Program-made: the position numbers and the translations under genes | DNA from: Caballeronia sordidicola | GTDB lineage: Bacteria > Pseudomonadota > Gammaproteobacteria > Burkholderiales > Burkholderiaceae | NCBI RefSeq assembly: GCF_000729995.1 | Contig: NZ_JNFG01000002.1 | Coordinates: 99,428 to 163,427 of the forward strand | Length of the DNA: 64,000 nt | Reading direction: 5' to 3' | Notes under the pieces: model-generated | Told to the model about the DNA's origin: nothing | What the model saw: the letters and a program-made list of their open reading frames with translations, nothing else | Database searches by the model: none | Shown here: piece after piece, positions 1-8,711 of the stretch | Position numbering within the stretch: position 1 is the stretch's first letter | How the letters are laid out: every line of letters begins with the position of its first letter

Positions 1-156
1 CAGTTCTTCGCGCGTGATGCCGTAGTTCATGTAGCGCTCGAGATAAAGCGCGGTCATGCCGGGGTTGGAGGGATCGTCGAACCAGCGACGGCTGCGCAGA
101 CGCGGCGTTGCAGAGTCGTCGGTGTCGTGTGTATTGGTGGGGTTGGATGAGTTCAT
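1..156 (-). CDS. IlvD/Edd family dehydratase, N-terminal fragment (window edge)
   Basis: The first 52 codons of a gene read leftwards off the window. After a short Asn/Thr/Asp-rich leader comes [20 protein letters not shown] and then [11 protein letters not shown], which is the conserved opening of the IlvD/Edd dehydratases that act on sugar acids (L-arabinonate type) rather than of the branched-chain dihydroxy-acid dehydratase. These are cytoplasmic Fe-S enzymes that dehydrate aldonic acids; the cluster cysteines lie outside the window. The start ATG is at 154-156. The exact substrate cannot be told from this fragment. Confidence 0.75.
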   Translation of the reverse strand, partial: MNSSNPTNTHDTDDSATPRLRSRRWFDDPSNPGMTALYLERYMNYGITREEL

Positions 157-203
157 AAGCGTGAATGTCTCAAGTTCGTTTTGTAGGGGCACAGCTGGGC
201 GGG

Positions 204-419
204 TTAGCACGTGTATTCGGTGAGCAGCGGTTCGCCGTTGAAGAACGCTTGGTCGTTGTCTCGAACGAGGCCGGCCGTCGCCGTACGGGTTTCTACTGTC
301 GCGCTGGATCTGTGCAGTTGCAGCACGCCGTTGTCGAGTTCGGCGAAGCCCGGATCGGCTGACGGTTCATTCCAGAATACATCGAGTGTCGCGCCGCAGA
401 GGCGATGGTCGTGAATATG
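204..419 (-). pseudogene. D-2-hydroxyacid dehydrogenase, C-terminal remnant
   Basis: The minus strand encodes about 72 residues containing [20 protein letters not shown], then [28 protein letters not shown] and [14 protein letters not shown] followed by a stop at 204-206. This is the final part of NAD(P)-dependent D-2-hydroxyacid dehydrogenases (glyoxylate/hydroxypyruvate reductase group), where the A-LDVF-EP and L-PH-AS-T-ETR blocks are standard. A stop codon lies directly upstream at 420-422, and the nucleotide-binding domain that should precede is absent; the next gene ends about 100 bases further on. It is a deletion remnant with no start of its own. Confidence 0.7.
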
Positions 420-517
420 TTACCGGTAACGGTATCAAACGCGTCGCGGGATGTCCAGAGCAAAAGGGGTACGACAAGGCGGACACCATTTCCCATTGGA
501 CCCAATCCCAGCCGACC

Positions 518-1435
518 CTATACGATTTCTCGCTCCCACGGCGGCAGCGGTTGCCATGCCTCAAACAAGAAATCGATAAAGCGGCGAACTTTAGGCGCGA
601 GATGTCGCCGGGATGGATAGATCGCCCGAATGGGCAGCGCTTCGACTGCAAACGCCTGCAGGATAGGCCGCAATCGTCCTTGCGAGATGTCAGCCGCGAG
701 CAGGTAGGAGGGCATGTTGACAATGCCTGCGCCACTGACCGCCGCGTTGACGAGCGCTTCAGCACTGTCCATTCTCAAGCGGCCGTTCATGCTCACGGTC
801 TCTTGCGCGGCATTGGCGAACAACCAGGATTGCGGGCGTCCGGCACTCACGAACTGAAGACATTCATGATTTGCCAGGTCAGACGGCGCGGCCGGCACGC
901 CACGCTTGGCGAGGTAGTCCGGCGAAGCGCAGGTCAGCAGCTTCTGTGTCGCTACCGTGCGCGCGATCAGGCGGGAGTCCGGTTTGGGCTCGCCGACCCG
1001 GACCGCGATATCGAATCCCTCGTCGACCAGGTCGATAAATCTGTCGGTGAAACTGACCTCGGCCGTCACCGCGGGCCAGCTCTCGAGAAACGACTCTATG
1101 ACGGGGAGCACTTGCCGATGGCCAAGCGCAATCGGCACGCTGATGCGCAGCGTGCCCGTGGGCGTCGCACTCCGTACCGCCATCGCCGTCTCGGTCTCTT
1201 CGAGATCTTCCAGAAGTTGCGTGCAACGCTCGAAGTAGACGGCTCCATCATCCGTGAGCCCCAGGCTTTGCGGGGTCCGGTGGAGCAGGCGAACCTGCAG
1301 GCGAGTCTCCAGGCGCGCAATGATCTTGCCCACTGCGGAGCGCGTGATGCCGAGTTGCTGCGCCGCCGACGTGAAGCTGCCGGCCCTGACCACAGAGACA
1401 AACGTCGCGATATCGTTGAAGTTTCCTGGAGCCAA
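518..1435 (-). CDS. LysR family transcriptional regulator
   Basis: A 305-residue protein with an N-terminal winged helix (residues about 5-65; FVSVVRAGSFTSAAQQLGI, AVGKIIARLE) and a C-terminal periplasmic-binding-like effector domain from about 95, with the FTDRFIDLVDEGFDIAVRVG stretch common to the subgroup that controls nearby oxidoreductase and efflux genes. The start is TTG, 8 bases after AGAGGA on the minus strand. It is divergent from the MFS exporter that starts at 1822, so it probably controls that gene and itself; the shared region is 386 bp. The ligand is unknown. Confidence 0.9.
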   Translation of the reverse strand: MAPGNFNDIATFVSVVRAGSFTSAAQQLGITRSAVGKIIARLETRLQVRLLHRTPQSLGLTDDGAVYFERCTQLLEDLEETETAMAVRSATPTGTLRISVPIALGHRQVLPVIESFLESWPAVTAEVSFTDRFIDLVDEGFDIAVRVGEPKPDSRLIARTVATQKLLTCASPDYLAKRGVPAAPSDLANHECLQFVSAGRPQSWLFANAAQETVSMNGRLRMDSAEALVNAAVSGAGIVNMPSYLLAADISQGRLRPILQAFAVEALPIRAIYPSRRHLAPKVRRFIDFLFEAWQPLPPWEREIV

Positions 1436-1821
1436 GTCAATGTCCTCTCAAGCGAGTTTGGCGAAGTCTGAGTAAGCCCAGGCATCAGGACGCATTTGCT
1501 CTTACGCGCTTGCGCTCAACCGTTGGCGTCACTTAGAGCATTTCGTCGATGCAGTCGGTTGCGACGGCGTCAAACGAGCGCTCCATCCTTGAAACCAGCG
1601 CACAGGCGGTCGCTGTTTTTTCGATCAGCATTCGTTGAATCGTGCCGGAGCAAAGCGCTTCGATCATATCCCGTTGCCCGCGCGTCGCGTTCATGGGGAG
1701 CCACATTCCCCATCGAAGCTTCTATTCTTCGTGTCACCAAGCAGTAGTGATTGGCTGTCATGTACGCACGCCGTGCAACCGGACGCCGACACTTTCCTGT
1801 TAGCCGAACCGGAGAACGTCA
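1436..1821. other. LysR/MFS divergent intergenic region
   Basis: No gene is seen here. It separates two divergent genes and must hold both promoters. The only clear structure is a 7-bp inverted repeat at 1693-1713 (listed separately). The MFS gene has GGAGAACGTCA just before its ATG. Confidence 0.5.
1693..1713. promoter_or_regulatory. inverted repeat, possible LysR operator
   Basis: ATGGGGA, 7 bases, TCCCCAT: perfect 7-base arms in the region shared by the divergent LysR and MFS genes. It is 109 bases upstream of the MFS start. It could be the LysR site; nothing else supports this. Confidence 0.3.
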
Positions 1822-3102
1822 ATGAATGCCCAGCAACTTATCTGCCCTTCGGGGAGCCCTTCAGGGAGCGCGTCACTCGCAGACGACAGCGCGTTTTCCG
1901 CCGCGCCCATTCCCGCCCTTGAGCCCGCATCGCGCGGTCCGTCGTGGCTTGCGGTCTTGTCGGTAGCCGTCGGTTCATTCGCTTTCGTCGCGACGGAATA
2001 CATGCCCGTCGGGCTGTTGCCGCAGATCGCACGGGACCTCGGTGTCACGCCTGGTACCGCCGGGCTCATGGTGACGACGCCAGGCGTCATCGCCGCCATT
2101 TCGGCGCCTGTCCTGCTGCTCGCCGCTGGACGTATCAACCGGCGCCTGATCCTGCTGACGCTGGCCGTCCTGCTGCTCGCATCGAACCTCATTTCCGCCA
2201 TTGCACCAAGCTTTGCAGTGATGCTTATCGGTCGTGCACTGCTGGGCGCCAGCCTTGGCGGCTTCTGGACCGTCGCGCTTGGCGCATCCGGGCAACTGAT
2301 CCGCGAGGATCAGGCTGCCCGTGCAAGCGCAACCATTTTCATGGGCATCACGCTGGCGACCGTGATCGGCGTGCCGCTCGGCACGCTGATCGCTAACCTG
2401 GCGTCATGGCGCATGTCGTTTGTCGCAACCGCAGTGCTCGCCGCCGTCGCGTTGGCGGCGCAGGCCGTGTTCCTGCCTTCGCTCGCACCGAAGGCCGCGA
2501 TGCGCACGGAGGACTTCCGGGCGATGCTGTCGCGCTCAAACGTCCGACGCAGTTTATTGATGGTCGGCCTTCTCTTCGGCGCCCATTTTGCAGCCTATAC
2601 GTATATCGCGCCCTTCCTTGAACGCAATGCATCGTTCGGCGCTTCATGGATCACCGCCGTTCTGCTTGGCTTCGGAGTTGTCGGCTTTGTCGCGAACTTC
2701 GCGGTTTCCGCAATCGTCACGCGCCATCTGAAGGTGTCGTTACTGTTGCTGGGCACGCTCGTGCTGGTCGCCCTGATCGCATTGCCCATGCTGCAGGCTT
2801 CGCGTGCAGGCGTGATTGCCGCCGTAGGGTTGTGGGGACTTGCATACGGTGCGATTCCGCTCTGCTTGAGCGTCTGGATGCAGTTGAGTTCACCTGATCG
2901 CCCGGAAGCCGGTTCGTCGATGTTCGTTAGTACCGTGCAGATCGCGATTGCACTCGGCTCGCTTGCCGGTGGCGCCGTGGTGGACCACCTGGGCATCGCA
3001 ACGACAATGCGCTTTGGCGGTTTGCTCGCCGCGCTCAGCGTGGTCGTGATGATGACGTTCAAGACCGCCAACTCGACGCTTAAGGAAGTGCTCGAAAAGT
3101 GA
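1822..3102 (+). CDS. MFS transporter, DHA1-like efflux family
   Basis: A 426-residue inner-membrane protein with twelve predicted hydrophobic segments, beginning at about residue 40 (SWLAVLSVAVGSFAFVATEY). The sequence TEYMPVGLLPQIARDLGVT is typical of AraJ/NepI-type drug or metabolite exporters of the DHA1 group, driven by proton antiport. The residue GRALLGASLGGFW in segment 4 matches the family's efflux motif region. A 35-residue soluble lead-in is longer than usual. The divergent LysR gene is its likely regulator. The substrate cannot be predicted. Confidence 0.88.
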   Translation: MNAQQLICPSGSPSGSASLADDSAFSAAPIPALEPASRGPSWLAVLSVAVGSFAFVATEYMPVGLLPQIARDLGVTPGTAGLMVTTPGVIAAISAPVLLLAAGRINRRLILLTLAVLLLASNLISAIAPSFAVMLIGRALLGASLGGFWTVALGASGQLIREDQAARASATIFMGITLATVIGVPLGTLIANLASWRMSFVATAVLAAVALAAQAVFLPSLAPKAAMRTEDFRAMLSRSNVRRSLLMVGLLFGAHFAAYTYIAPFLERNASFGASWITAVLLGFGVVGFVANFAVSAIVTRHLKVSLLLLGTLVLVALIALPMLQASRAGVIAAVGLWGLAYGAIPLCLSVWMQLSSPDRPEAGSSMFVSTVQIAIALGSLAGGAVVDHLGIATTMRFGGLLAALSVVVMMTFKTANSTLKEVLEK

Positions 3103-3264
3103 CCCGGGCGGGCCACGAGGGTTCGCTTTTCCCGGGCCCGCAGCGGCAGAATGGCCGAAAAGGTGGGATCTTCGCCCTCATGGTGACGACCGTCAAACCG
3201 ACAATCGCTCTTTGTCATCCCGACATACACCGCGACAGCAGTCGCTAGAGACAGGACCACAATC

Positions 3265-3945
3265 ATGGCGAAGGTATCAAATGTCCTTTTCGTTCACGGC
3301 GCCTGGGCCAATTCCTCGGCTTGGGAGAAGGTCTTGCCGCTGATCGACGCTGCCGGTCTCACAGGTACCGCGGTTTCGCTTTCGCTGACGTCGCTCACCG
3401 ATGACGTGGCGACAGTGAAGCGGGCGATTGCGCTGATCGACGGTCCGCTGCTGCTGGTGGGTCATTCCTACGGCGGCGCCGTTATTACCGAAGCTGGATC
3501 CGATCCGAAAGTGGCGGGTCTGGTGTATGTCGCGGCATTCGCGCCGGATGTCGGTGAGTCGGCCGCATCGCTTGGCGCCGGCGGCCCACCCACTCGCTTG
3601 CTCGAGGTCGTCCGCCCTGACGAGCAGCATTTTTTCAAACTCACGCGCGAAGGCGTCGATGAAGTATTTGCCCAGGATTTGACGGCAGCCGAGCGCACGC
3701 TGATCTTTGCAACGCAAAATCCGCTGGCGGGCGCTGCGTTGGGCGGTGAAGTCACGGCTCCAGCCTGGAAAGAAAAGCCCAGCTGGTATTTACTCGCCAG
3801 CGAAGATCACACCATTCATCCCGAGCTGCAAAAGAAAATGGCGGCGCGGATTGAAGCAACGACGGTCACCGTCGCGGCAAGTCATGTGGCGATGCTTTCC
3901 CAGCCGGACGCGGTCGCGAAACTGATCGTGCAAGCTGCAGGCTGA
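3265..3945 (+). CDS. alpha/beta hydrolase (esterase-like)
   Basis: A 226-residue cytoplasmic protein of the alpha/beta hydrolase fold. It starts almost at once with the first strand and oxyanion loop (FVHGAW, residues 9-14); the nucleophile is Ser68 in GHSYGG, an acid is probably Asp182 in ASEDH, and the base His207 in ASHVAML. The short length and HGAW...GHSYGG pattern are those of the plant-esterase-like (salicylate/methyl-ester type) bacterial hydrolases often encoded beside MFS exporters. It follows the MFS gene by 162 bp on the same strand, so they may or may not be cotranscribed. The substrate is unknown. Confidence 0.88.
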   Translation: MAKVSNVLFVHGAWANSSAWEKVLPLIDAAGLTGTAVSLSLTSLTDDVATVKRAIALIDGPLLLVGHSYGGAVITEAGSDPKVAGLVYVAAFAPDVGESAASLGAGGPPTRLLEVVRPDEQHFFKLTREGVDEVFAQDLTAAERTLIFATQNPLAGAALGGEVTAPAWKEKPSWYLLASEDHTIHPELQKKMAARIEATTVTVAASHVAMLSQPDAVAKLIVQAAG

Positions 3946-4035
3946 ATAGCATTGCCGTGGATGACGGGGCAGAGAAGGCTTCCGCCATCCACTTCACCTT
4001 CGCATGGATGCGCTCAGGCACCGATCAAGCAGCGA

Positions 4036-4983
4036 TCAAGCAACAGCAAATTCCGCCCGCGCATTGTTTCGTATGACCTGTGGGGGATGACCGAAGGCGC
4101 GCACAAACGCGCGGCGCATCCGCTCGGAGTCCGCGAAGCCGGCCTCTGTCGCGACCACGTCGACGGGATGACGGCTTTGCTCTAACAGGAGACGCGCGGC
4201 CTCCAGCCTCAGATTTGCCACCGCCTTCGCAGGAGACTGACCTGTCTCCGCCCGAAATGCCCGGCTGAACTGACGCAGGCTCAAACATGCCGCATCGGCA
4301 AGTTCCTGAACCGAGAGCTGGGACTTCAGGTTTCGACGTGCATACTCGAGCGCGGTCTGGATGCGGTCAGATTTGGCGTCGATCTTGAGCAACTCGGAGT
4401 GCTGCGATTGGCCACCACCGCGACGATGATTGACAACCAGTTTTTGCGCGACCGAGTGCGCGAGGTCTGCACCATGGTCTTTTTCGACCATGGCAAGCGC
4501 CAGGTCGATACAGGCCGTCATGCCGGCCGACGTCCATACCGATCCATCAATGATAAAGATGCGATCCGGCTGCATTTTGACCAGGGGAAAGCGTTCTTTG
4601 AGCTCGCTCGCGGCTATCCAATGAGTCGTCGCGCGCTTGCCGTCGAGGATGCCGGCTTGAGCCAAGACGAACGCACCGGTGCAGATGGATGCAACCCGGC
4701 GCGACGCACGATGTCCACGCTGCACGAAATCCACGACGGCTGGCGATGCAGTCACGCTTGCAGTTCCGCCGCCGACCAGCAAGGTATCAAACGCGGGTTC
4801 TCCGAACGGCATGGTGTCGGTCATCGTTCCGAGGGAACTGCGTACCAAGCCGCCATGTTCGGACAGCAACTCGATACTGTACAACTGCTTTCCCGCGCTG
4901 ATATTGGCGAACTCGAACACCGAGAGGGCAGCGAAATACAGCATCTGGAAATTAGGTAGGATGACGAAACCAATCCGCTGCAT
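4036..4983 (-). CDS. GlxA family AraC-type transcriptional regulator
   Basis: A 315-residue regulator: residues 1 to about 180 form a DJ-1/PfpI-like domain (LLVGGGTASV, ASICTGAFVLAQAGILDGKRAT with the nucleophile-elbow cysteine position), and about 215-310 are two AraC helix-turn-helix motifs (LADAACLSLRQFSRAFRAETGQ and VATEAGFADSERMRRAF). ATG at 4983 is preferred over the GTG three bases earlier because AAGGAG lies 6 bases before it. It is divergent from the SDR gene starting at 5431 and probably regulates it. GlxA-type proteins respond to small metabolites; the ligand here is unknown. Confidence 0.92.
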   Translation of the reverse strand: MQRIGFVILPNFQMLYFAALSVFEFANISAGKQLYSIELLSEHGGLVRSSLGTMTDTMPFGEPAFDTLLVGGGTASVTASPAVVDFVQRGHRASRRVASICTGAFVLAQAGILDGKRATTHWIAASELKERFPLVKMQPDRIFIIDGSVWTSAGMTACIDLALAMVEKDHGADLAHSVAQKLVVNHRRGGGQSQHSELLKIDAKSDRIQTALEYARRNLKSQLSVQELADAACLSLRQFSRAFRAETGQSPAKAVANLRLEAARLLLEQSRHPVDVVATEAGFADSERMRRAFVRAFGHPPQVIRNNARAEFAVA

Positions 4984-5430
4984 CACACACTCCTTAATGG
5001 GTCAAACAGGGTGCCCAGGTTTCCCCGAGCGGAACCAGGTCGGAATGTCGTCGTTGTGTTGCGCGACCTCCGCAGAACCATGTCCCTCGCTCATTAAATG
5101 TATTTCTCACATTGATCACAGGATTGGTAAGAGGAATGCCGGTTCACGCTTATTCCTGGTTGGCCCTGGGAGGGTCCTTATGGATCATCGCCGATCTTCA
5201 GAAAGCTTCAAACGGTCACGCATTATGAATCGTTTACGAATCTGCCAATTAATGCGCGCAATACATAAAACATAGTGGGATGCAGGGGCTACCGCCGCGC
5301 GTGGCGGAGGCCTATCTTTAGCTCCACGAACCGGAACGACCCGGGGCAGTTTGGTAAGTGGCCAGCCTCAAGTCGATGACCGGTTTTCCGCTTGAACTCT
5401 CTATCACTTATCCAATCGAGGACGCATTCC
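4984..5430. other. GlxA-regulator/SDR divergent intergenic region
   Basis: 447 bp without a gene. The stretch 5200-5275 is clearly AT-rich (for example GAATCTGCCAATTAATGCG) compared with its neighbours and is the likely promoter area. No convincing repeat or RNA gene was found. Confidence 0.5.
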
Positions 5431-6186
5431 ATGAAACTCTCAGGTAATACCATCTTCATCACCGGCGGCGGCTCGGGTATCGGCCGAGGCCTCGCCGAAG
5501 CACTTCATAAGCTTGGCAACAAGGTCATCATTTCAGGCCGGCGGCGCAGTCATCTCGACGCGGTAATCGCGGCCAACCACGGGATGGAAGCGGTCGAACT
5601 CGACGTCTCCGATCCCGCAAGTATTGACCGGGTGGCTGCGAAGCTTGTCGCCGATCATCCCGAACTCAACGTGCTGATCAATAACGCGGGCATCATGCAA
5701 CCCGATGCGGTCGACGGAAGGATCGACGATGCGCTGATGGTCTCGCACGTGACGACTAACCTGATCGGCCCGATCCGGATGACATCTGCGCTGATCGACC
5801 ATCTCAAGACCCGGAGCGACGCCGTCGTGGCCTACACCACTTCCGTCCTGGGCTTCGTGCCAATGGCGGTGACGGCAGTGTACTCATCGACGAAGGCCGC
5901 GCTGCACTCCTACGCACTGTCACAACGCTTCATGCTGCAAGACACGACAGTTCGCGTGCTGGAGATTGCGCCACCATGGGTCCGTACCGAACTGATGAAC
6001 AGCACGGAAGCTGAAATGGCGATGCCGCTTGACCAGTTTATCGATGAGACGATCAAGGCCCTGGGCACGGATGCGAACGAGATTCTGGTCGAAGCAGCCA
6101 AACCGATGCGCGCGAACCCGGGACCGGGCGAGCACGATTTGGTCAATGGTTTTAATACGCAGGCGAAAGCAATGTTTGGAGGTTGA
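5431..6186 (+). CDS. SDR family oxidoreductase, DltE-like
   Basis: A 251-residue short-chain dehydrogenase. The NAD(P)-binding glycines are in [10 protein letters not shown] (residues 11-20), NNAG follows the fourth strand, and the catalytic pair is Tyr151/Lys155 in YSSTK. The opening [20 protein letters not shown] and the APPWVRTEL segment match the DltE-like group of NADPH-dependent reductases. The ATG at 5431 with GAGGA 8 bases upstream is chosen over a TTG start 39 bases earlier. It is divergent from the GlxA-type regulator and is followed by a strong hairpin terminator. Confidence 0.9.
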   Translation: MKLSGNTIFITGGGSGIGRGLAEALHKLGNKVIISGRRRSHLDAVIAANHGMEAVELDVSDPASIDRVAAKLVADHPELNVLINNAGIMQPDAVDGRIDDALMVSHVTTNLIGPIRMTSALIDHLKTRSDAVVAYTTSVLGFVPMAVTAVYSSTKAALHSYALSQRFMLQDTTVRVLEIAPPWVRTELMNSTEAEMAMPLDQFIDETIKALGTDANEILVEAAKPMRANPGPGEHDLVNGFNTQAKAMFGG

Positions 6187-6219
6187 TTCACGCAACCAAA
6201 GGGAAGCTGGACGCAGCAT

Positions 6220-6256
6220 GTCCGATCGCGACGACGAGTAGTCGTCGCGATCGGAC
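6220..6256 (+). terminator. bidirectional hairpin terminator
   Basis: GTCCGATCGCGACGAC, a 5-base loop, and the exact reverse complement, followed by TTTGTC. The 16-bp perfect stem lies between the ends of the convergent SDR and Gfo/Idh/MocA genes and can serve both. Confidence 0.8.
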
Positions 6257-6355
6257 TTTGTCGTCCGGTTTGGTGATGAGCATGAGCCTCTGCATCACGA
6301 TTGCTAACGACGCTGATCTCACCAGCGCCGTCGATGCTTCAGCCGGACGCCCGGC

Positions 6356-7492
6356 TTAACCCGGCGTGCTGAAGGAGAGCTGGACACGCTGGCCGGAACG
6401 ATTCGATTCCACGATTTGTTCGATCAGTTCATGCATGCGGAGTGCATCCGCGAAAGTGGGCGCAAGCGTTGAACCCGTCTTTACGTCACGTGCATAGGCC
6501 GAATACAGGTTTGCCAATTCAACCACGCTCGCCCCGAGTTCTCCCTGCGGCACCCATTCATATTCCGCCGGAATAGCGAGCGTGGTTAGTGGCTGTGCGT
6601 CACCCCGCGCAATCTCGATGCGGTTAAAGGTATCGCCGAAACTGGTGGTGTTTGAGATCTTCAGATCACCCTTGCTGCCGGTGATATCGATCTGCACGCC
6701 GAAATTATTGCGTTTGCCGGCCTCGAGATGGACGCTCAGCACGGCGCCATTGGCGAAAGTGCCAGCGAGCACGACCTGGTCCGGGCTCGTGTGGGGCAGC
6801 GTTTCACCGGTTTCCACCAGCGTGACTTCCTTGAACTGATTGACCGTCACCGCCGACAAGTTGTGCGGATAGCCGACCATCGTCGAAAACAACGCGTCCA
6901 GGAAATGGCCGCCATAGATTGACAGAAGGCTGGAGAAATTCTCTTCGGGGATCGTGTAGTAAAGCGATGCAGGCCGTTCACGCTGGAAGTACTCGACGCT
7001 CACGTGCAGGCGCACCGAACGTACTTCACCGATCTCGCCCTGGTCCAGCAAATCGCGGATATATCGGTAGCCTGGATTGAGCCGCCGTTGCAAACCGACG
7101 ATGGTACGCACGCCTGCTTTGTCGGCCAATGCGAGCAACTCGCTGGACAATGCAGTGCTGGGTGTCAGAGGCCATTCGCAGTAGACATCCTTACCCGCCG
7201 CGATGGCGGCGCGGATGCCCTCTTCGTGCTGGAACGCGGGCGTCAACACGAGGACAAGATCGACTTCCGGATGCGACACCAGTTCTTGCAGCGAGGCTGC
7301 CGCGTATTTGAACCCATGGCGCTCGACCAGCGATGCTGCCTTTTCCTGGCTGCGGCTGTACACGGCCGTCAGTTCATAGTCCGGCAGTAGCTTCAGCGAA
7401 GGAAGGTGCCCGTACTCTGACCAATGGCCTAGGCCGATGACACCCACCCTGATTTTTCCGGTGCCGTTGCCCGGAGTCGTGATGCTGTTCAA
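6356..7492 (-). CDS. Gfo/Idh/MocA family oxidoreductase
   Basis: A 378-residue NAD(P)-dependent dehydrogenase. The N-terminal Rossmann fold has VGVIGLGHWSEYGH (residues about 16-29); CEWPLTPS near residue 135 matches the family's EKP motif with Trp in place of Lys, a deviation from the usual EKP lysine. The C-terminal domain carries the YGGHFLDALFSTMVG segment, whose GGH..D pattern is common in the family. The start is TTG at 7492 behind GGGAG. It lies downstream of the LysR gene on the same strand with a 183-bp gap. Substrate, probably a sugar or sugar-like diketone, is not predictable. Confidence 0.88.
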   Translation of the reverse strand: MNSITTPGNGTGKIRVGVIGLGHWSEYGHLPSLKLLPDYELTAVYSRSQEKAASLVERHGFKYAAASLQELVSHPEVDLVLVLTPAFQHEEGIRAAIAAGKDVYCEWPLTPSTALSSELLALADKAGVRTIVGLQRRLNPGYRYIRDLLDQGEIGEVRSVRLHVSVEYFQRERPASLYYTIPEENFSSLLSIYGGHFLDALFSTMVGYPHNLSAVTVNQFKEVTLVETGETLPHTSPDQVVLAGTFANGAVLSVHLEAGKRNNFGVQIDITGSKGDLKISNTTSFGDTFNRIEIARGDAQPLTTLAIPAEYEWVPQGELGASVVELANLYSAYARDVKTGSTLAPTFADALRMHELIEQIVESNRSGQRVQLSFSTPG

Positions 7493-7675
7493 GAGAATTC
7501 TCCCAAGTAAGGCCGAGCGGAACTCTGCCCAGCGACGTGGGAATAATAGGGATCAGGGGGGTGAAGATAAATGGCTTCGGCTTCCGATCATTCCGGACAT
7601 CTGAGTCCGCTACCACGGCAGGCGTGATCAGCGACGACGACGCCGGCTCGCACCCGGCACACCACCGTGTTCGAC

Positions 7676-8560
7676 CTATATCCGCAGATTCTCGCTGACA
7701 TAGTCGATAAAAACACGCAGCTTGGGCGAGGCGTAGCGGCTTGCCGGCCACAAGATCCAGAAGGTGACGGTCTGGTCGATGAAATCACCCAGCACGATTT
7801 GCAATGCACCGCTCGCCAGCGCATCCCGCACGAGGAACGTTGGCAGCAGGGCAAAGCCCTTGTCCTGAAGCGCGAGATAGCCCAGGACCTCAATGGTGTT
7901 GCTGACGAAGGTTTGCGGTAACTCCGGCTCTGCTTCTGCTGCAGCGAGCCGGAATGGCCAGCGTTCCAGCTTGCCGGTGACGGGGAACTTATGCAGCAAA
8001 CAGGCGTGCCGAACGAGTTCGGAAGGGTGGGTAGGAACGCCATGTTGCTTGAGATAGCCGGGCGAGGCGACCAGTACCTGTCCGCAGGAACCGAGGCGCC
8101 GCGATACCAGCCTTGAGTCAAGCTGCTCGCCCGTGCGAATGACTGCATCGAAGCCTTCTTCGATGATATCCACCATGCGATCGGAAAAATCGACATCGAT
8201 TTCGATATCCGGGTATTGCGTCATGAAGCCGTCCAGCGCCGGCATGATCAGGCCGGACAGTTGTGGTGTGCTGATCCGCAATCTGCCGCGAGGGCTGCCG
8301 ACAGCGCCGGACAGTTCGGCTTCCGCCGCTTCGAGCTCACCCAGGATGCGCCGGCACCGTTCCAGGAACAAGGTGCCTTCGGCCGTCAACGTGATGCTGC
8401 GCGTGCTGCGGTGAAAGAGTCGCACACCCAGGCGATCCTCTATACGCGCAATGCTCTTGCCGACCGCCGACGACGATACACCGAGCAGCCGCCCCGCCTC
8501 AGTGAAGCTGCGAGTCTCCGCCACCTGCACAAACATCGAAATACCGCTGAGGCTATCCAT
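7676..8560 (-). CDS. LysR family transcriptional regulator
   Basis: A 294-residue LysR protein with an N-terminal helix-turn-helix (FVQVAETRSFTEAGRLLGVS, SAVGKSIARIEDRLGVRLF) and an effector-binding domain from about residue 90 (SDRMVDIIEEGFDAVIRTG). It is divergent from the old yellow enzyme gene at 8712 with 151 bp between, the usual arrangement for a LysR regulator and its target. It could also read on into the Gfo/Idh/MocA gene. Confidence 0.92.
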   Translation of the reverse strand: MDSLSGISMFVQVAETRSFTEAGRLLGVSSSAVGKSIARIEDRLGVRLFHRSTRSITLTAEGTLFLERCRRILGELEAAEAELSGAVGSPRGRLRISTPQLSGLIMPALDGFMTQYPDIEIDVDFSDRMVDIIEEGFDAVIRTGEQLDSRLVSRRLGSCGQVLVASPGYLKQHGVPTHPSELVRHACLLHKFPVTGKLERWPFRLAAAEAEPELPQTFVSNTIEVLGYLALQDKGFALLPTFLVRDALASGALQIVLGDFIDQTVTFWILWPASRYASPKLRVFIDYVSENLRI

Positions 8561-8594
8561 TGCCGGATCCCGGGATCAATTGAAGACATATGTG

Positions 8595-8609
8595 TCCGAT
8601 ATATTCGGA
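8595..8609. promoter_or_regulatory. inverted repeat in LysR/OYE intergenic region
   Basis: TCCGATATATTCGGA: 5-base arms TCCGA and TCGGA around TATAT, centred between the two divergent genes. It is a plausible LysR-binding site, about 110 bases upstream of the old yellow enzyme start. Confidence 0.35.
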
Positions 8610-8711
8610 ACCTTAGCCCATTTTTCTTTTGCCGGTCGGTCCATACACTCTCCTCAAGGTCAAAACCCGCTGTTGATCGAGCTTCATCAGCCACTGAATC
8701 CTGAGGAAATC

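Noticed and set aside
386-1471. A 361-codon plus-strand open frame opposite the LysR gene
   Set aside because: Antisense shadow; the minus strand encodes a full LysR protein.
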